Shown: positions 22,067 through 34,386 of the stretch, in pieces
How the letters are laid out: every line of letters starts with the position of its first letter
Position numbering within the stretch: position 1 is the stretch's first letter
Assembly (NCBI GenBank): GCA_029204225.1
Contig: CM055097.1
Coordinates: 52,877,592-52,941,591 of the forward strand
Direction of reading: 5' to 3'
DNA length: 64,000 nt
Source of the DNA: Diphasiastrum complanatum
Taxonomy: Eukaryota > Streptophyta > Lycopodiopsida > Lycopodiales > Lycopodiaceae
The notes under the pieces: model-generated
Databases searched by the model: none
Seen by the model: the letters and a program-made list of their open reading frames with translations, nothing else
Told to the model about the DNA's origin: nothing
Program-made: the position numbers and the translations under genes

Positions 22067-22848
22067 TTCACCAATTCAACTAAGTGCATCAGCCACCTGA
22101 TTAGATGAGCCCTTGATAGACCGCACTTCATAGTCAAAATCTTGCATGAATCTACCCATCTGGCCTTACGACCTCGCAAATCATTCTGATTACAAAAATA
22201 CTTTAAAGGTTGATGATCCATATTAACCACGAATTTATTATCGTAGAGGTAATACCTCCATGATTTCAAAGCATGGATCATAGCAAAAAGCTCTTTTTCC
22301 TGAGTGGTGTGCCTGACCTGTGCATTAGTTAGTTTCTTACTTTCAAAGGCAACGGGTTGACCCTCCTGTAAGTAAACAGCTTCAATAGCCATATCACTCG
22401 CGTCAGTGTTAATGACGAACGACAAATCTGGATCCGCTATTCTTAAAACTGGAGCTGAGGCAATTAGAAGCTTGAGTTTGCAAAAACTCTCATCTAATTT
22501 CTCATTCCATCTGATAGGAGGACTTGGCCTACCTTTGCGACTTTTCACTCCTTTCAACATATTGTTGAGAGGTGCAGCAATCTTCAAGTACTCCTCTGCA
22601 AATCTACGAAAAAACACAATGGAACCTAAGAATGATTTAAGTTCACGCACCGTTTTAGGAATTGGCCATTCCACTATCGTCTTCACCTTTTCCTTGTCAA
22701 TCTTGATCCCAAAGGAGGTGATATTATGACCTAGGTAAAGAAATTCCTTCTTAAAAAACTCGCACTTTAATTCTTTCGCATAAAGCTTCTCTTGTCTTAA
22801 GATACGTAAGACATCAGTCCGGTCCAGATTCATGACATGGAAATCCAA
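22063..22848 (-). pseudogene. Gypsy-1 RT C-terminus and RNase H
   Basis: The frame starts with protease-linker sequence (LDFHVMNLDRTDV) and jumps directly to the RT thumb (ILRQEKLYAKELKCEFFKKE). The fingers and palm with YxDD are deleted. The connection (FLGSIVFFRRFAEEY) and RNase H (FVINTDASDMAIEAV, then TTQEKELFAMIHALKSWRYY) are recognisable. The deletion is in-frame, joining at about 22,808. Without the palm this copy cannot reverse-transcribe. Confidence 0.9.
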
Positions 22849-22863
22849 CGGCTCAACATAGTC

Positions 22864-23304
22864 CTAGATCCGAAGCTCTAAGTTCGAGACTTTGACATCC
22901 CAAATCTTAGTGTTCGACCCTGAGGCAAGACGGACCACATAATGATGATCACTGGCCATGGTGGGCACTCGAAGCTTCTGCAGAAGTCGAGCATTCAAAA
23001 AATTGTGAGTACTACTTGAATCAAATAGCACATTCACGTCTTTTCCTAAAATATTGCCTCTCACACAAAACAATTGATTAGGCTTGAAAGAGATTGCACT
23101 AAAGTTACAAGTACAGTCACAATTATTTAACATATTGACTTCCAATTTACCTGCCGGTAAGTCCACAATCATGAAACTTGACGACTTTCCTTTCCGTTCA
23201 GGGCACTGTTTGGCACGGTGCCCGGGTTTATTGCAGAGGAAACACAGATTTTGTTTAAGCGCTGCCAACCGTTGTAGTGGGTTTCTTTCCTTGCCTATCC
23301 TCAA
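22864..23304 (-). pseudogene. Gypsy-1 gag zinc knuckle and protease
   Basis: The CCHC knuckle CFLCNKPGHRAKQC lies at residues about 21-34 of a 146-codon frame. A retropepsin follows with NVLFDSSSTHNFLNARLL (about residues 90-107). The usual catalytic DSG is changed to DSS, so the protease is probably inactive. A TAG at 22864 ends the frame, but the same frame continues into the RT remnant. Confidence 0.85.
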
Positions 23305-23399
23305 CCCAAGATCTAATCAATCTAGCATCAAGGAGATGAAGTTAGTTGTCACGTGTAGGTTCGTTCCCATGAGAGCGATAGTATAGTTCAGATTTCAAC

Positions 23400-24036
23400 A
23401 TGAATGGAGGATCTAACACTAACATCCATTAACACTAAGCATTAACACTACATCCATGAACCCTACTTCCATTAATCCTAAATCCACAACAATGATAGGA
23501 ACTTACTCTTTCTTTCTCTCCCTCCCTCTCTCTCACAATAAGCATAAAAAATAGCAATCCCAATAATGCTCAAATCCAACAATTAGCAAAATCCAAAGAA
23601 AGCATGAGAGATGGAAGAAAAGAGAGGAAGAGCAAGGACATTCATCAATCCATTTCTAAAGAGAACCAATCTGCTTTATTGAAAGGAGGTAATGAACATC
23701 AGGAGCAACTTGAGTTGGTCCCTTTTTATAGTAGAGAGGAGGACCCTGGCCTCTGAATTCTATTGGTCCAGTCTTGTCTCTTTTTTTATTCAAATTTAGA
23801 AAAGTGTGGGAACCATCAAAATTGGAGGGAGACCCAACTTTATTCACTAACTTGACATTTAGGCCCTGTGACATTAAAAGTCCCGCAAAAAGGCCTAAAG
23901 TCCTTTTATTAACTTTTAGCTGATCAATCAAATAACTATGTGATCATTGGATTGGACTGACACACGCAGGGTGCCAAATCCCTCTCACTCATTAACTAGA
24001 GCTAGGGTTGCCTTGGGATCCGCAAACCCTCCAACA
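23400..24036 (-). repeat. Minus-strand LTR with TATA box and polyadenylation signal
   Basis: On the minus strand the LTR begins TGTTGGAGGG at 24036, directly after a purine-rich GGTGGGGGATAC tract (polypurine-like). It carries TATAAAAAGG at 23730-23721 and AATAAAG near 23680. The lower edge is uncertain (about 23,400). Its first 156 bp recur at 10748-10903. It is probably the 3' LTR of the element encoding the ORF block at 24,087-26,950. Confidence 0.6.
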
Positions 24037-24086
24037 GTATCCCCCACCAAAACTGGTGGCGGTCCCACGACACCTGCAATATGCAG

Positions 24087-26950
24087 CTATTGGAGACTTT
24101 TATTGGCTTCGCGCCGAATCCTGATTAAATGATACTGCACCTTCTCCATAAAGTCGAGGCATGCTATATTGAAATCCAAATTGTGGGGTAGGAAACAACG
24201 GTGGGCTCCGGCAATCCACTTGGAGGTTGTCCATGAGGTGAAGTGGGATTCCCAAGAGCCTCCCATCATAGCCGCACAAAAGTAGAGACGAGCAGCCGAC
24301 AACTGATCTTTGATTTGCTCTGAGGCCATTGGCGTATTTGGATTGAATGCCAGAGGGGGGAGGCAATCGTCCCATTTGGTTGCCACTGATGCCAACAGAG
24401 TTAGATCTTTAGCAAACATTGTCGATTGTCGCACCGTTGGATCTGGAGAGTGGACATACTCTCTGTGATATGCTTGTAAAGCATGGTGGAAGTCCACTGA
24501 AATGGTCCAGCTGATGGATGATTGGCCAATATGGATGGTGATTTTGTCCATAGCCAACCCCAAATCTTTCCATTTATTTCTTCGCGGCATTGGCACATAA
24601 TAGCGCAACTGGCGAGGGCTGGCGATGTAACTCCTAATTGATTTCAGAGTTTTCTCAAAAATCGTGATTCTCCATGCTGGATGCTCTCCCAGTGCAGGTA
24701 TTTTGTCCAAATCTTTGTCGGCCTCAATCTTGGAGGTCTTAAATTTCAGAACCCATCCACCACGCGAGGACTCATGCGGATGTTGCTTTAAGAAGGTCTG
24801 GATCTGGTCCTCGACGCTAATGGGCCTTTTGAATAGAGGTCTTTTCCTTGATGAGGATGGACCTGCTTGTACTGCCGGTATGGTTGGCGGTTGATCTCCT
24901 ATATCTAGAGCTTCCCCTGGTCCATGCTCGAATTAATCCTTGTATCCATTGGTACAGCTTCTTGGCGCAGGGGGAAAAATTGCGACATGACCGGGATGGG
25001 GATTTGTGGTCCGGCTTCCAACACTTGAGCGGATGCTTTTTCATAGGCGGTGATGATCTCTTTTGCCTTGGCCAACTCGGTTGAAGCTGCTCCTTTGAAC
25101 CTATCAAAGCGGCCTTGGAATCCCTGAAGGGCCACTTTGTATGTCTCCACTTTTTTGAATAAATACGCAATCTCCGTCGGTGTGACCGGATGATCGGGTA
25201 TTTGCATTTGCAAATAGGCATGAAACTCAAGGGTGGTCGCATCCAATTCACCATGAAGCCGTGTGCGATCTTGTTCAGCCATCTGTAATTGCCCCTCCAG
25301 CAGCGGCACCTGTTGCTTGGCATCTTGCACTACTTGATCTACCTGATCTAGTGCGGTTGTCAAGGCGTTTTGTAGGGAGCTGATGTAGTTTTCCAAGCGA
25401 TCAGCTTGTTGCTGGGCCAACTGCTTTTCACTTTCAACCTTATCTTTATGTGGTTTGGCTATCTTCAGCTCTTGATCCAACTGGACAATTTTCTGGCTGA
25501 TCAGAGTGTTTTCGGACTCCAGATCAGAGATTCTCTGTTCCATTTTCTTCTTCTTATCCAGCATAGACTAGATCACTTGTCGTGGCGGCGGCAGCAGCAG
25601 GAGGACCTGATGGTACTGTCCTTGGTTGGCATGGAATAGGTGCCACGGTCTCTTCTTCTTAAAAAATATCCTCCTCTTCAAATCCTTCAGCCACTGTGGC
25701 GTCGAATTGTTTTGGTGATTTTACAGCTGTGTTGACCTGAAGTGTGGCTAGGCTACCTTGTGTGTGAGGTTTCTGGCTGGCATCTTCAACACCAATAGTA
25801 GATTCAGGATTGGGGTTCAAAGGGTGCTGGGCTCTGGAGCATTTCAAAGATTTTGGTGGCCCCAAGGGGGTCGGAATCATTGAAAATATCCATAAAGAGT
25901 TGTGTGTTGGATGAGGTGGCTTTGGTGTGCGGGAGTGAGGCGGCCTGGGTAGCTGTGATGGGAATGGTAGGCCCAATGGTCACAGACTGTCCTTGTATGG
26001 GAGCAGAGACGAGAGAAGCATCAGAGGCTACGGGGATGGGAAGTTCAGTGCAAACAACAGTAGGGGGTGGAAGCGCAACTGACGAGGTATGCCTAGTGCG
26101 ACGTCGTGACGCGGAAGGCGAGTCAGTAATTACGATCTCGCTGCGTGGATGATGACGACTATGAGAGCTTGAGGCCTGATGGGATGATTCTACCGGTGCT
26201 TCTTCATAGACCAAAAGCATAGAATCCAGGTGGGAGCCATGGATTCTGTTTTCTAAGTGAGAAGCAGCTAAAAGGGCCAATAAAGAGCCAGCAGCAAACT
26301 GCTGCTTAGTATTGGCCTTAATACTCGTTTGAGCTCACCAGAAACAGACTTGAACCAATTATATGGTTCAAGAGGGGCTTTGGCCAACTTAGTGTGGGAT
26401 TCCACTATCCTGTGAAGGATTTGAGATGTGATGCGGTCTTTTCTGAGGTTGCCAACCATCAGGAAATTATTCAATAGCTGGGCAACTGCGTGGATGGAAG
26501 GCTCAGTGATGGCTTCCAAAAGCTAGCCATCATTGGTCCAGTGCAGATCATTGGTGAGGTCAATAAATGGCTTGATGGCCTGTTTGGCGTGCTTGTGATT
26601 GGTGAGGCCTGTTTACCAGATGATATTCCTAGGGCTGCAAGGGCGGCCTCAGTGATGCGCACCTTGTGTGTGGCTCCCTGAAAAGTGATATAGAATTCAG
26701 ATTTCTCTTCCTTCCACGTACTAAAAGCAAGAGTGATGAAATCCATATTGATACGGCCCGAAAAGGCTCTCTCATGAATACCCATTGCAGTGAGTAGAGG
26801 CTCCGCAAGGGTCATCCACTGAGTGACCATGCTTGTGCTAGGAAGAATCATGATGTCCGTTGCAGATGGGACATCACGATGAATAGTATAGCGCGGAGAC
26901 TGAGAAGTATCGGTAGAAGACATGATGATCAGAAAAGGAATTATAAACAC
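24087..26950 (-). pseudogene. Retroelement-associated coiled-coil ORF block of unknown function
   Basis: Consecutive minus-strand frames (26950-26471, 26519-26268, 26280-25804, 25564-24905, 24710-24087) look like one broken ORF of about 900 residues. The N-terminal third is a globular domain (FSGRINMDFITLAFSTWKEE, then TEAALAALGISSG). A Ser/Thr/Pro-rich linker follows. A long heptad-rich coiled coil then begins LDKKKKMEQRISDLESEN (25,564). The C-terminal domain has WRITIFEKTLKSIRSYIASP and LPPLAFNPNTPMASEQIK. No enzyme motif is seen. It lies between gypsy integrase (upstream) and an LTR (downstream), the position of env-like or extra 3' ORFs in some plant gypsy elements. It could also be gag of a non-autonomous element. 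Confidence 0.55.
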
Positions 26951-27082
26951 GTAAAAGTGTATCAGAAGGCAATGCAGGAAATTTGGAAGGCTTTGGTCAC
27001 AAGAGCTTCGCTAGCACAAGTGAGGAATGAATCGAATTCAGCCAACTTATATGTGAATTTGGTGGGTCCATTACGCTGAATA

Positions 27083-27640
27083 GTAGTTTGGCTGATCAAT
27101 TCTGAATAAAAATTTGTAGGCATCTGCAGTATTGTAAAAATAGGCTATAAAAATCTCGGCGACGGTTTCTAAGGATCTGAACCTATCAGGCAAACGTTTT
27201 CCAGGGCTGGCGAAGGATGAACCTTCGCCCAGGAGGGTCCTTCGCCCAGGTACTGTCATAAATGCATTTTTTCACAATCTGAATCTTAAGATCATCTAGC
27301 AGGTCGGCGAAGGTTCATAATGAGATTAGGATGCTCGGCAAAGGTTCCCAAAATGACATATCACTGAACATTCGCCTGACTCAAAAATTGGATTGTATCT
27401 TGTCAAGAATTGCCCACCTCAATTTAGATAAATCAAGGGTGGATGTACAGTCATCAACGAAGGTTTCTGGTACTGTATTAGGCCAAATCTGCCCAAATCA
27501 GTGATTTTCTAAGTCATTGTCCATAAAAAAGATTGTCCTTACTTTTTCTTATGCTGATGACTTCCTGACTTTTGCTCATCAGTCTTTATTTATTTATTTG
27601 TTTTTTTTTTAACTGTCTTTTTCCAAAAAAAGTCAGCAAA
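27083..27640. other. Non-coding spacer with repeated GCGAAGG-type motifs
   Basis: It contains several CGAAGGTT/CCTTCGCC motifs, including an inverted pair near 27,205-27,250 (GGCGAAGGATGAACCTTCGCC). The same motif recurs at 32,590-33,200 on the other side of Gypsy-2, so these may be diverged LTR or UTR parts of that element. Confidence 0.4.
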
Positions 27641-29413
27641 TTAAATATTGAAAACAAAAAATTGAAAAACAAATAAAATAAAAAAATATATTGAGATCAG
27701 GCTTGTTGAACTGGTGGAGCAGGCTGCCAAAACTTGCGTAATCGGCTGCCATTTACTGGAGTATCGAATCGTTTTTTCATCCAAGTGCTCAAGAATTACT
27801 ACGCCATAGTTCAGGATTTCCTTCACTTTATATGGGCCTTCACCGGTAAACTTCAACTTACCCTTAATCAGCATGGTTTTGTACATCAATGCAAGATCTC
27901 CTGCTTTCAGATCTTTTTTGTGCAATCGACAATCGTGCCATGCCTTGCGGCAGGCTTTCTTTGCTGCTAAGGCATGAACTGCCATCAATCGGGTTTCACA
28001 TAATTTGTGCAACGCTTCATGACGGAGTTGTAGGGACATATCATCATTCAATCATCCTGTGGCTGCTATGCGTAAAGATGGGATTAAAAATTCAATTGGC
28101 ATAACAGCATCTTGACCATAAACCAGCTGAAAAGGTGTTTGATTTGTACTATTTTTGTAAGCGGTTCTGAATGCCCATAATGCTGCATATAGTTTATGTT
28201 CCCAATCGGACCGACTTGCTTCAACCGTCTTTGTCAAAATGGTGCAGAGAATCTTATTGGAAGATTCAGCTTGGCCATTCCCTCTGGGATAGTAGGGAGT
28301 ACTAAATCTGTGTATACCGAAAAAATCTTCCAGTAAACACTTTATTTTTTTATTAACAAAGTGTGTACCCCGATCATTGACAATTTCGATCGGACATCCA
28401 AATTTGATTATAATATTTTCATATAGAAACTTGGCCTTAGATTTCGCATCAGCCACTTTGACAGCTTTGGCTTCAACCCACTTGGTCATATAATCAATTG
28501 CGACGATAATGTATCGGGCCTGAGATCCTTGCGCGGCAGGATGAATAGGACCAACGTAATCCAGTCCCCATTTTTCAAACGGTGCTTGTGATAAAACCGA
28601 ATGCAAGGGTTCATAATTCTGTCGAGTAGGTCGTCGTGCTCGCTGGCAAACACCACATGTCTGAATAAAATTTTTTGTGTCCTTATGAAGCGTAGGCCAT
28701 CAACGGATTGCAAAAGTTTGCTAACAATAATATCTGTAGAGAAGGGTCCTCCACCAATGCCATCATATGAAAACATGATTAAATCTGGTACTTCATATGG
28801 TAAAACACACCTTCTTAAAATATTATCTGATCCACGACGGTACAATTGTCCTGCAATTAATTGATAAGGTTGAGTCTTATGAATCAATTGTCTCTTCTGT
28901 ACTTTTGTGAAAGAGTCATTCGGTTGTCCTAGCATCAGGTACTTAACGATATCTGCCGCCCACTCAGGTATTGCTTCAACATAGAACAACGCAGCATCTG
29001 GCAGTTCATCATCCACTTCAGTATTAACTGGTGCGGATTCAATTCGCAAAATGTGATCGGCTAAATATTGTTGCTTTCCCTTCCGAACCACAATCCGAAA
29101 GTCAAATTCAGTCAATAATAATAACCATGTTGCAATACGTCCAGTATTGCATGTCTTGTTTACCAAGTAAAGTAACGGTTGATGATCTGTATTCCATGAG
29201 GTTGTGACAAAATTTTCGAACAGAAAAAATCATGGCTAGCGCTTCACGTTCTGTTGTTGAATAATTCTTTTCTAGATCTGTAAGCTGTCTGCTTGCAAAT
29301 CGTATAGGAAAATCCTTCTTATAGTCACATGGCTGCGTCAAAACTGATGCAATGGCGTATTTTGAGGCATCCGTATGAACATGAAACTCTATCGTCCAAT
29401 CTGGAGAATGCAA
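27641..29413 (-). pseudogene. Gypsy-2 RNase H and integrase
   Basis: RNase H: FHVHTDASKYAIASVLTQP and LEKNYSTTEREALAMIFSVR (29,250-29,400). Integrase core: GLDYVGPIHPAAQGSQARY (first Asp), VNDRGTHFVNKKIK (second Asp) and RGNGQAESSNKILCT (Glu) at 28,606-28,240, so the D,D,E triad is intact. The C-terminal domain follows (LKFTGEGPYKVKEIL, about 27,800-27,850). Frame changes at about 29,170, 28,580 and 28,052 break the polyprotein. Confidence 0.9.
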
Positions 29414-30587
29414 TATTGGTATTGAAGTTAATGCTTTTTTTAACTTTTCAAAGGCTTCTAACGCCTCTACTGTCCAAATAGGAACAATAGTTGGTTTGTA
29501 TATAGGTCATGCTAAATCCGCAAAGAAGATAATGAAAATTCGATAGTAGTTCACATGATCCATAAACACATAAACTCCTCGAATTGTTGCTGGCAGTGGC
29601 AATTCCACAATAACTTTGACCTTAGAATAATCTGTGGCAATACCATGTCTTGATATCACATGTCCAAGCACAACTCCGTGCGAAACCCATATCTGGCATT
29701 TTTTTGGATTTAGAGAAATCTAATATTTGCGGCATCTTTCAAATACTTTCTCCAATTGATCCAGGTGGTCTGTATCTGTGCTATGAACTCCCAAGTCGTC
29801 CAAGTAAATTTCAAGTAATTTCTACAGATAATCTTTAAAAGCAGAATGTATTACTCTTTGGAATGAACTTGGTGCATTACACAGTCCAAACGACATTACT
29901 TTGTAAGCATAGGTGCCCCATTCAGTTGCAAATGCAGTTTTGTGGCGATCGGCAGGTGCAATTTTAACTTGGTTGTAGCCACTAAATTCATCCAAGAAAC
30001 TATAAGCTTCCTCTCCAGCAAGGCGATCCAAAATGCTTTCAGTAAAAGGCAACGGAAAGTGATCCTTTTAGTGTCACTTTATTCAATGCCTCGAGATTCA
30101 CACAAATCCTCAATTTTCCATTTTTCTTAGGAACAATGACAATCAGTGAAATCCATTCAGTGTGCTCGATCTCATAAATGAAATCGGCGTCAAGCAATAT
30201 TTGAAGTTCTTTCTTTATCAGATCTGCCACATTAGGATTACAGCGATAGAACTTTATAATCTTTGGAACTACATCAGGTACTAAAGGTATGGTATGTTCA
30301 ATCACTGATGTCGGAATACCCTTCAAATCTTGATAAGTCCATGCAAAGAAATCTTGATACTTAATAAGTAACAAGCGGAGTGCTTGATACTGTTCAGGAG
30401 TAAGTTGTGATCCCACTTGTACAATCTTTTTTGGTTCTCCTGGTTCGGCAAGATTCATTGGCTGCGTCCTAGTTGGGCCATCATAAACCTCTTTAGATTC
30501 CGGTATGTGTTCTTCAGGTTTATGATGTGCTTTAGGTAGCATAATAACCACATCATCCAGTGTATAATGTTTAAAATGCTCTGGCAT
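29414..30587 (-). pseudogene. Gypsy-2 reverse transcriptase
   Basis: Fingers and palm blocks are clear: LIVIVPKKNGKLRICVN (about 30,090-30,145), FLDEFSGYNQVKIAPADRHK (about 29,935-29,995), FGLCNAPSSFQRVIHSAF (about 29,835-29,890) and IYLDDLGVHS (about 29,785-29,815), the catalytic YxDD. A frameshift lies near 30,055 and a stop near 29,822. The region below 29,700 is out of frame but still resembles RT connection sequence. Confidence 0.85.
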
Positions 30588-30849
30588 ATCATGCTGGACT
30601 ACATTTGCTTGTTCTTTTTCGAAAGGACTTGTCTTGGATCTTCATTTAGCCTTCTTAGCAGGAACTGATCGTGGATGTGATGATTTTTGAGATGATAATT
30701 CTTTCTTCACAAGTGAAGACTTCCTAGACGATGATGTCTTGCTGGAAGTCTGACTTGAAGAATCATTCTTGACTTTTCTTTTGCCTTTATCCAATAGATT
30801 CTTGCAGATGTTTAATCCATTGTCTCATATCCTGATATCTTCATTTTTC

Positions 30850-32203
30850 TGCATTAAGATTTGGATAGACTCTCGATGTTGTTGGTGTATCGTTCAATGG
30901 TATAGAATCAGCAGGTACTAGATTCACTATTGGTTCTTTTTGCTTTTGTGCTCTGGTGGCCACCATCAAGGGTGCACTTGGTTTATTCTGAGCTACTGAT
31001 CCTTGCTTGATTGTTATCAAATTTATAGGTGCTGTAGCCGGTGGTGGCTTCGGTCTTGATGGACAGTCTTTATAGCAATGCCCATATCCACAATCACGAT
31101 AGAATGGTACAAATTTTTCTTTATTTAGGCATTCTGCAACTCTATGATTTTCTCCACATGCAAAGCATCCAAGTGGTGCTCTGGTCCAACTTCGCGAGGC
31201 TTGTTGTTGAGCGGCAGCATAAATGGCATATTGTTCTGAAGATCCACCTTCTTGATCATTACCATAGCTCCATTGCTTCCGTAAGGTTCTGGTTTCATCA
31301 AATTGGCAGGAGGAGCGGAGTGTTTTGGTGGGGTTGGCAAAGCTAAACGTTTCGGGTATCCAAGAGTAGATTGTCGTAGTCTTGCTGATGGATTTCCTTC
31401 ATACTGTGGTTCTCGATATCCCATCTGGGCATACCGTTGTTGAATTATCCGAGGGTTGAAGTTGGAAAAAGCAATCTCATGGTCAGGTGAATTACATAGA
31501 TGGCAAACACTGATTTCCATTCGTTTTTTCAATTGAGGACACTCGTTCACTATGTGATTTCATGTACAAATAGAACACCAGATATTTTCCCTGGTAGGAA
31601 ACTTCTCAAGTTCCTTGTTTGCTTCTCCATGGAAATTTTCCAATGCTTTGATCTTCTCAACAAATTGCAAATGCTACTTTTCCATCTATTTTTGCTGGGT
31701 CTTCCCAAGTTTCTCGAACTCATTGAGCATCATTTCTGCAGTAGCATTGGCATTTATTTATGCAATAGTGGTGGATGTCGTAGTAGTCTGCCCTGCTGTA
31801 TAAGACAACATACTGACATTCGGCTCATCATCTGAATCTTCATCCTCCTCCCGAATTGCATCGTCCATAGCATTTTGCAAAAGTGCATACTCATTATGGT
31901 GTTTCAGCTCACGTCTGATATGTTTAGGTAGACCTGAAAAAATAAGGGCTCGTTTAACAACCTCCCAATCTTTACGCTCCATTTCATCTTGGTTATAGTA
32001 CCAATCTTGTACTACGCTTGTTAAAGCTATAGGAAACAGCTTAAGTTTATCTTGAGGATAAATCTCACCATAGACCCCACAGGATTCAGCATAGATCTGA
32101 CTGGATCTATTAATCCATTATACTTGGATAGATCCAATTGGGGTGCTCTTCTAACAATAATTGGATTGACCTCATGTGGAGCAGCTCCAAGGGTAGCCAT
32201 CTT
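30850..32203 (-). pseudogene. Gypsy-2 gag
   Basis: The frame opens at 32203 and contains LDLSKYNGLIDPV, then an early stop. The next frame (31982-31758) has WEVVKRALIFSGLPKHIRRE and an acidic DAIREEDEDSDDEP stretch. A first Cys pair (CHLCNSPDH, about 31,490) and a second cluster (CRDCGYGHCYKDCP, about 31,060-31,100) could be two zinc knuckles. The length is typical of plant gypsy gag. Several frame changes are needed to read it. Confidence 0.65.
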
Positions 32204-33361
32204 TACAAATTTAGATCAGGCAGACAATGAGATTGGATCTAGATTTTTTCAAAAAACTATCTCAAATCAAATCTGCTAGATCTATTCCCTTTTTCAAGAA
32301 TTTGACTCTATATGATAAAAAAATGGTATTGTTTGTCACAACTTGCAAGATTGAAGCAATAATTTTAGTTTTAGGTGCAGATCTTCCAGCATATAGATAT
32401 ACTGAGCCAGGAATTTGAGAATATTGTAGCAATACCTACAGTGATCTTTACATTCTTTGACTTGCTTTCCGAAATTCGATCAATCGATACTTCTCAGAAA
32501 CGATAAATCTCTCATAATCCAATTCAGAATATATTAGATTTGATCCAAATTTTGACAGAGACTTGATCTGGAAAATCAGAAACTAAAACTGGCGAAGGTT
32601 CACTAGGCGAAGGTTGGCTCGACGAAGGTTAAACAATGCTATTTTGAAAAAAACTCTCTGAACAACTTTTTTGACAATTTTTTGAGAAATAACCTTTGTC
32701 GACATCTCTGGTGAAAGATTTGATACAGATAAAATTATGAAAAACCAGGCGAAGGTTTCTGACATAAGGAAATACAGTTTATGTTGTTTGGTGAGGGTAA
32801 AATTCAAGATTTTCTATGATCTGATCAAAAAGAATCTTCGTCGAACTCAAAAATAGTATTTTTCTATAAATAGAATCAAGAGTAATATTGGTAATTTTGC
32901 AACAAAAGTGACTTTTTTGACAAAAATATGGCAATATGACAACTGATCCTCTGAAACCCTTTTTATTTTTGGTATTATTCTTCGCCGACCTGGCAGTAGA
33001 TAGATCTGAATCACTTCTAAGCATGGTGAATTGGACGAAGGTTGATTTTTTGTATTTTTAGGGTTTTGATGATTTTTTGGTGTTTTTTGACGGTTTCTCT
33101 AATGTTTCTGAAAATCTGTTGGGAATTAATCTTTGCCCTTCAAACTGAAGGTTCTATGAACAAAAATGAAGGTGTTTGCAACTCGGTGAAGGTTTCTTGA
33201 AAGAGGATAAAAAGTTCTAAGCTCTGATGATGCTTTTTGCCTCTTTTTGACCAAATCTGACAGATTTGACCGATTTTTGTTATTTTCTTTGATATCTCAG
33301 ATCCAAATGGATTTTAAGATTGGTGATCTGAATAGGTTTTCCTGTTTAACAATCGAATTAG
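32204..33361. other. Gypsy-2 upstream region, no gene
   Basis: AT-rich with repeated GCGAAGGTT motifs (about 32,590-32,760 and 33,000-33,200). This is probably the 5' leader/LTR of Gypsy-2, but I could not match it to a second LTR. Confidence 0.4.
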
Positions 33362-34163
33362 ATTTCAAACAAAATGGGGCATCGACCTCATTGGCCCAAT
33401 ACACCCAGCTTCATCTAGCCGAAAACATTATATCATAGTGGCCACTGACTATTTCACAAAGTGGGCCGAGGCACGGGCTGTGGCCAAAGACAATGCAAAA
33501 GAAACCGCCTGGTTCTTATTAGAACAGGTGATAGGCCGGTTTGGTACACTCAGAGAACTCATCTTTGACAGGGGTACCCATTTCCTAAACAAAACTATCA
33601 AAGCCTTGACCAATCAGTTGACGATCAAGCACCGGAAAAGCACACTCTAGCACCCGCAAGCCAATGGTCAAGCTGAGAGCATGAACAAACAACTAGTGGG
33701 TATACTAAGGAAAACTGTATCAGACCGACAGAGGGATTGGGACAAAAAACTGTACTCGGGTGTATGGCCAAGAATGTGTATTGCCAATGGAAATAGAGCT
33801 CCCATCCTTGTGGTTTTCCATGAAGCACGACCTAGGAGAGAAAGAATCAATATAGCACCGACTGGACACTTTAAAAGACTTGGACGAGCACCGGATAGCT
33901 GCTTTAAATCACCAAGAAACCCACAAAAGACGCATGAAGGAGATTCATGATAGGAACATGCGCGATTACCAGTTCAGACAGGGGCAGTTAGTGTTGTTCT
34001 ATGATGCTAGACACGAGCTGATGCCTCAAAAGTTGGGGCCATGCTGGAGCGGTCCATATCTAATAGTGAAGCTGTATGAAAATAACACGGTTAAGCTAGC
34101 CAAGTAGAACAGTGAAATTTTTAAGCACCGAACCAACATAAACAAGATAAAAGCTTACCGTAG
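33362..34163 (+). pseudogene. Ty3/gypsy integrase fragment (Gypsy-3)
   Basis: Plus-strand frames carry DYFTKWAEARAVAKDNAK, IFDRGTHFLNKTIKAL (second catalytic Asp) and, after a stop at 33648, HPQANGQAESMNKQLVGIL (catalytic Glu). The C-terminal part, KLGPCWSGPYLIVKLYENNT, is in another frame (33880-34107). There is no gag, protease or RT upstream, because minus-strand Gypsy-2 material ends there. The fragment was therefore truncated at its 5' side. Confidence 0.85.
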
Positions 34164-34386
34164 TTAAAGAGAAGCCGAAGTCGCCTGTACAGTATGTAAC
34201 ACCTTTTCATGTTCACCTTTTCAGGTATTGGAGTGAACGACCTAGAAGCATCACGAATACGGGGAACACTCACAAAATCAAAATTGTCCTTAGTCGGACC
34301 TTGTACATATACACTAAATGAAAGGGTGCGAAAAACCAAAACAAAAATTCATAAAATCGAGAAAAATACAAAAAGATTATTGTTGT

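Larger units (their letters stand above)
20525..23320 (-). mobile_element. Ty3/gypsy element, chromovirus-like (Gypsy-1), defective
   Basis: On the minus strand the order is gag zinc knuckle, protease, RT remnant, RNase H, integrase, as in gypsy elements. The coding tail reads on to about 20,530 (FPVLSYEDRT-like), where the 9-kb element begins. No LTR pair could be matched to it. Confidence 0.85.
27641..32203 (-). mobile_element. Ty3/gypsy element (Gypsy-2), non-chromovirus type, defective
   Basis: Minus-strand order is gag (32203-about 30,850), protease region, RT (30587-29414), RNase H (29413-28,900) and integrase (28606-27641). The gag start ATG at 32203 is followed by ATLGAAPHEVNPIIVRRAPQ. 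Stops and frameshifts break it throughout. Flanking LTRs are not clearly resolved. Confidence 0.85.

Noticed and set aside
22406-22729. Plus-strand open frame opposite Gypsy-1 RNase H
   Set aside because: Shadow of the minus-strand coding frame.
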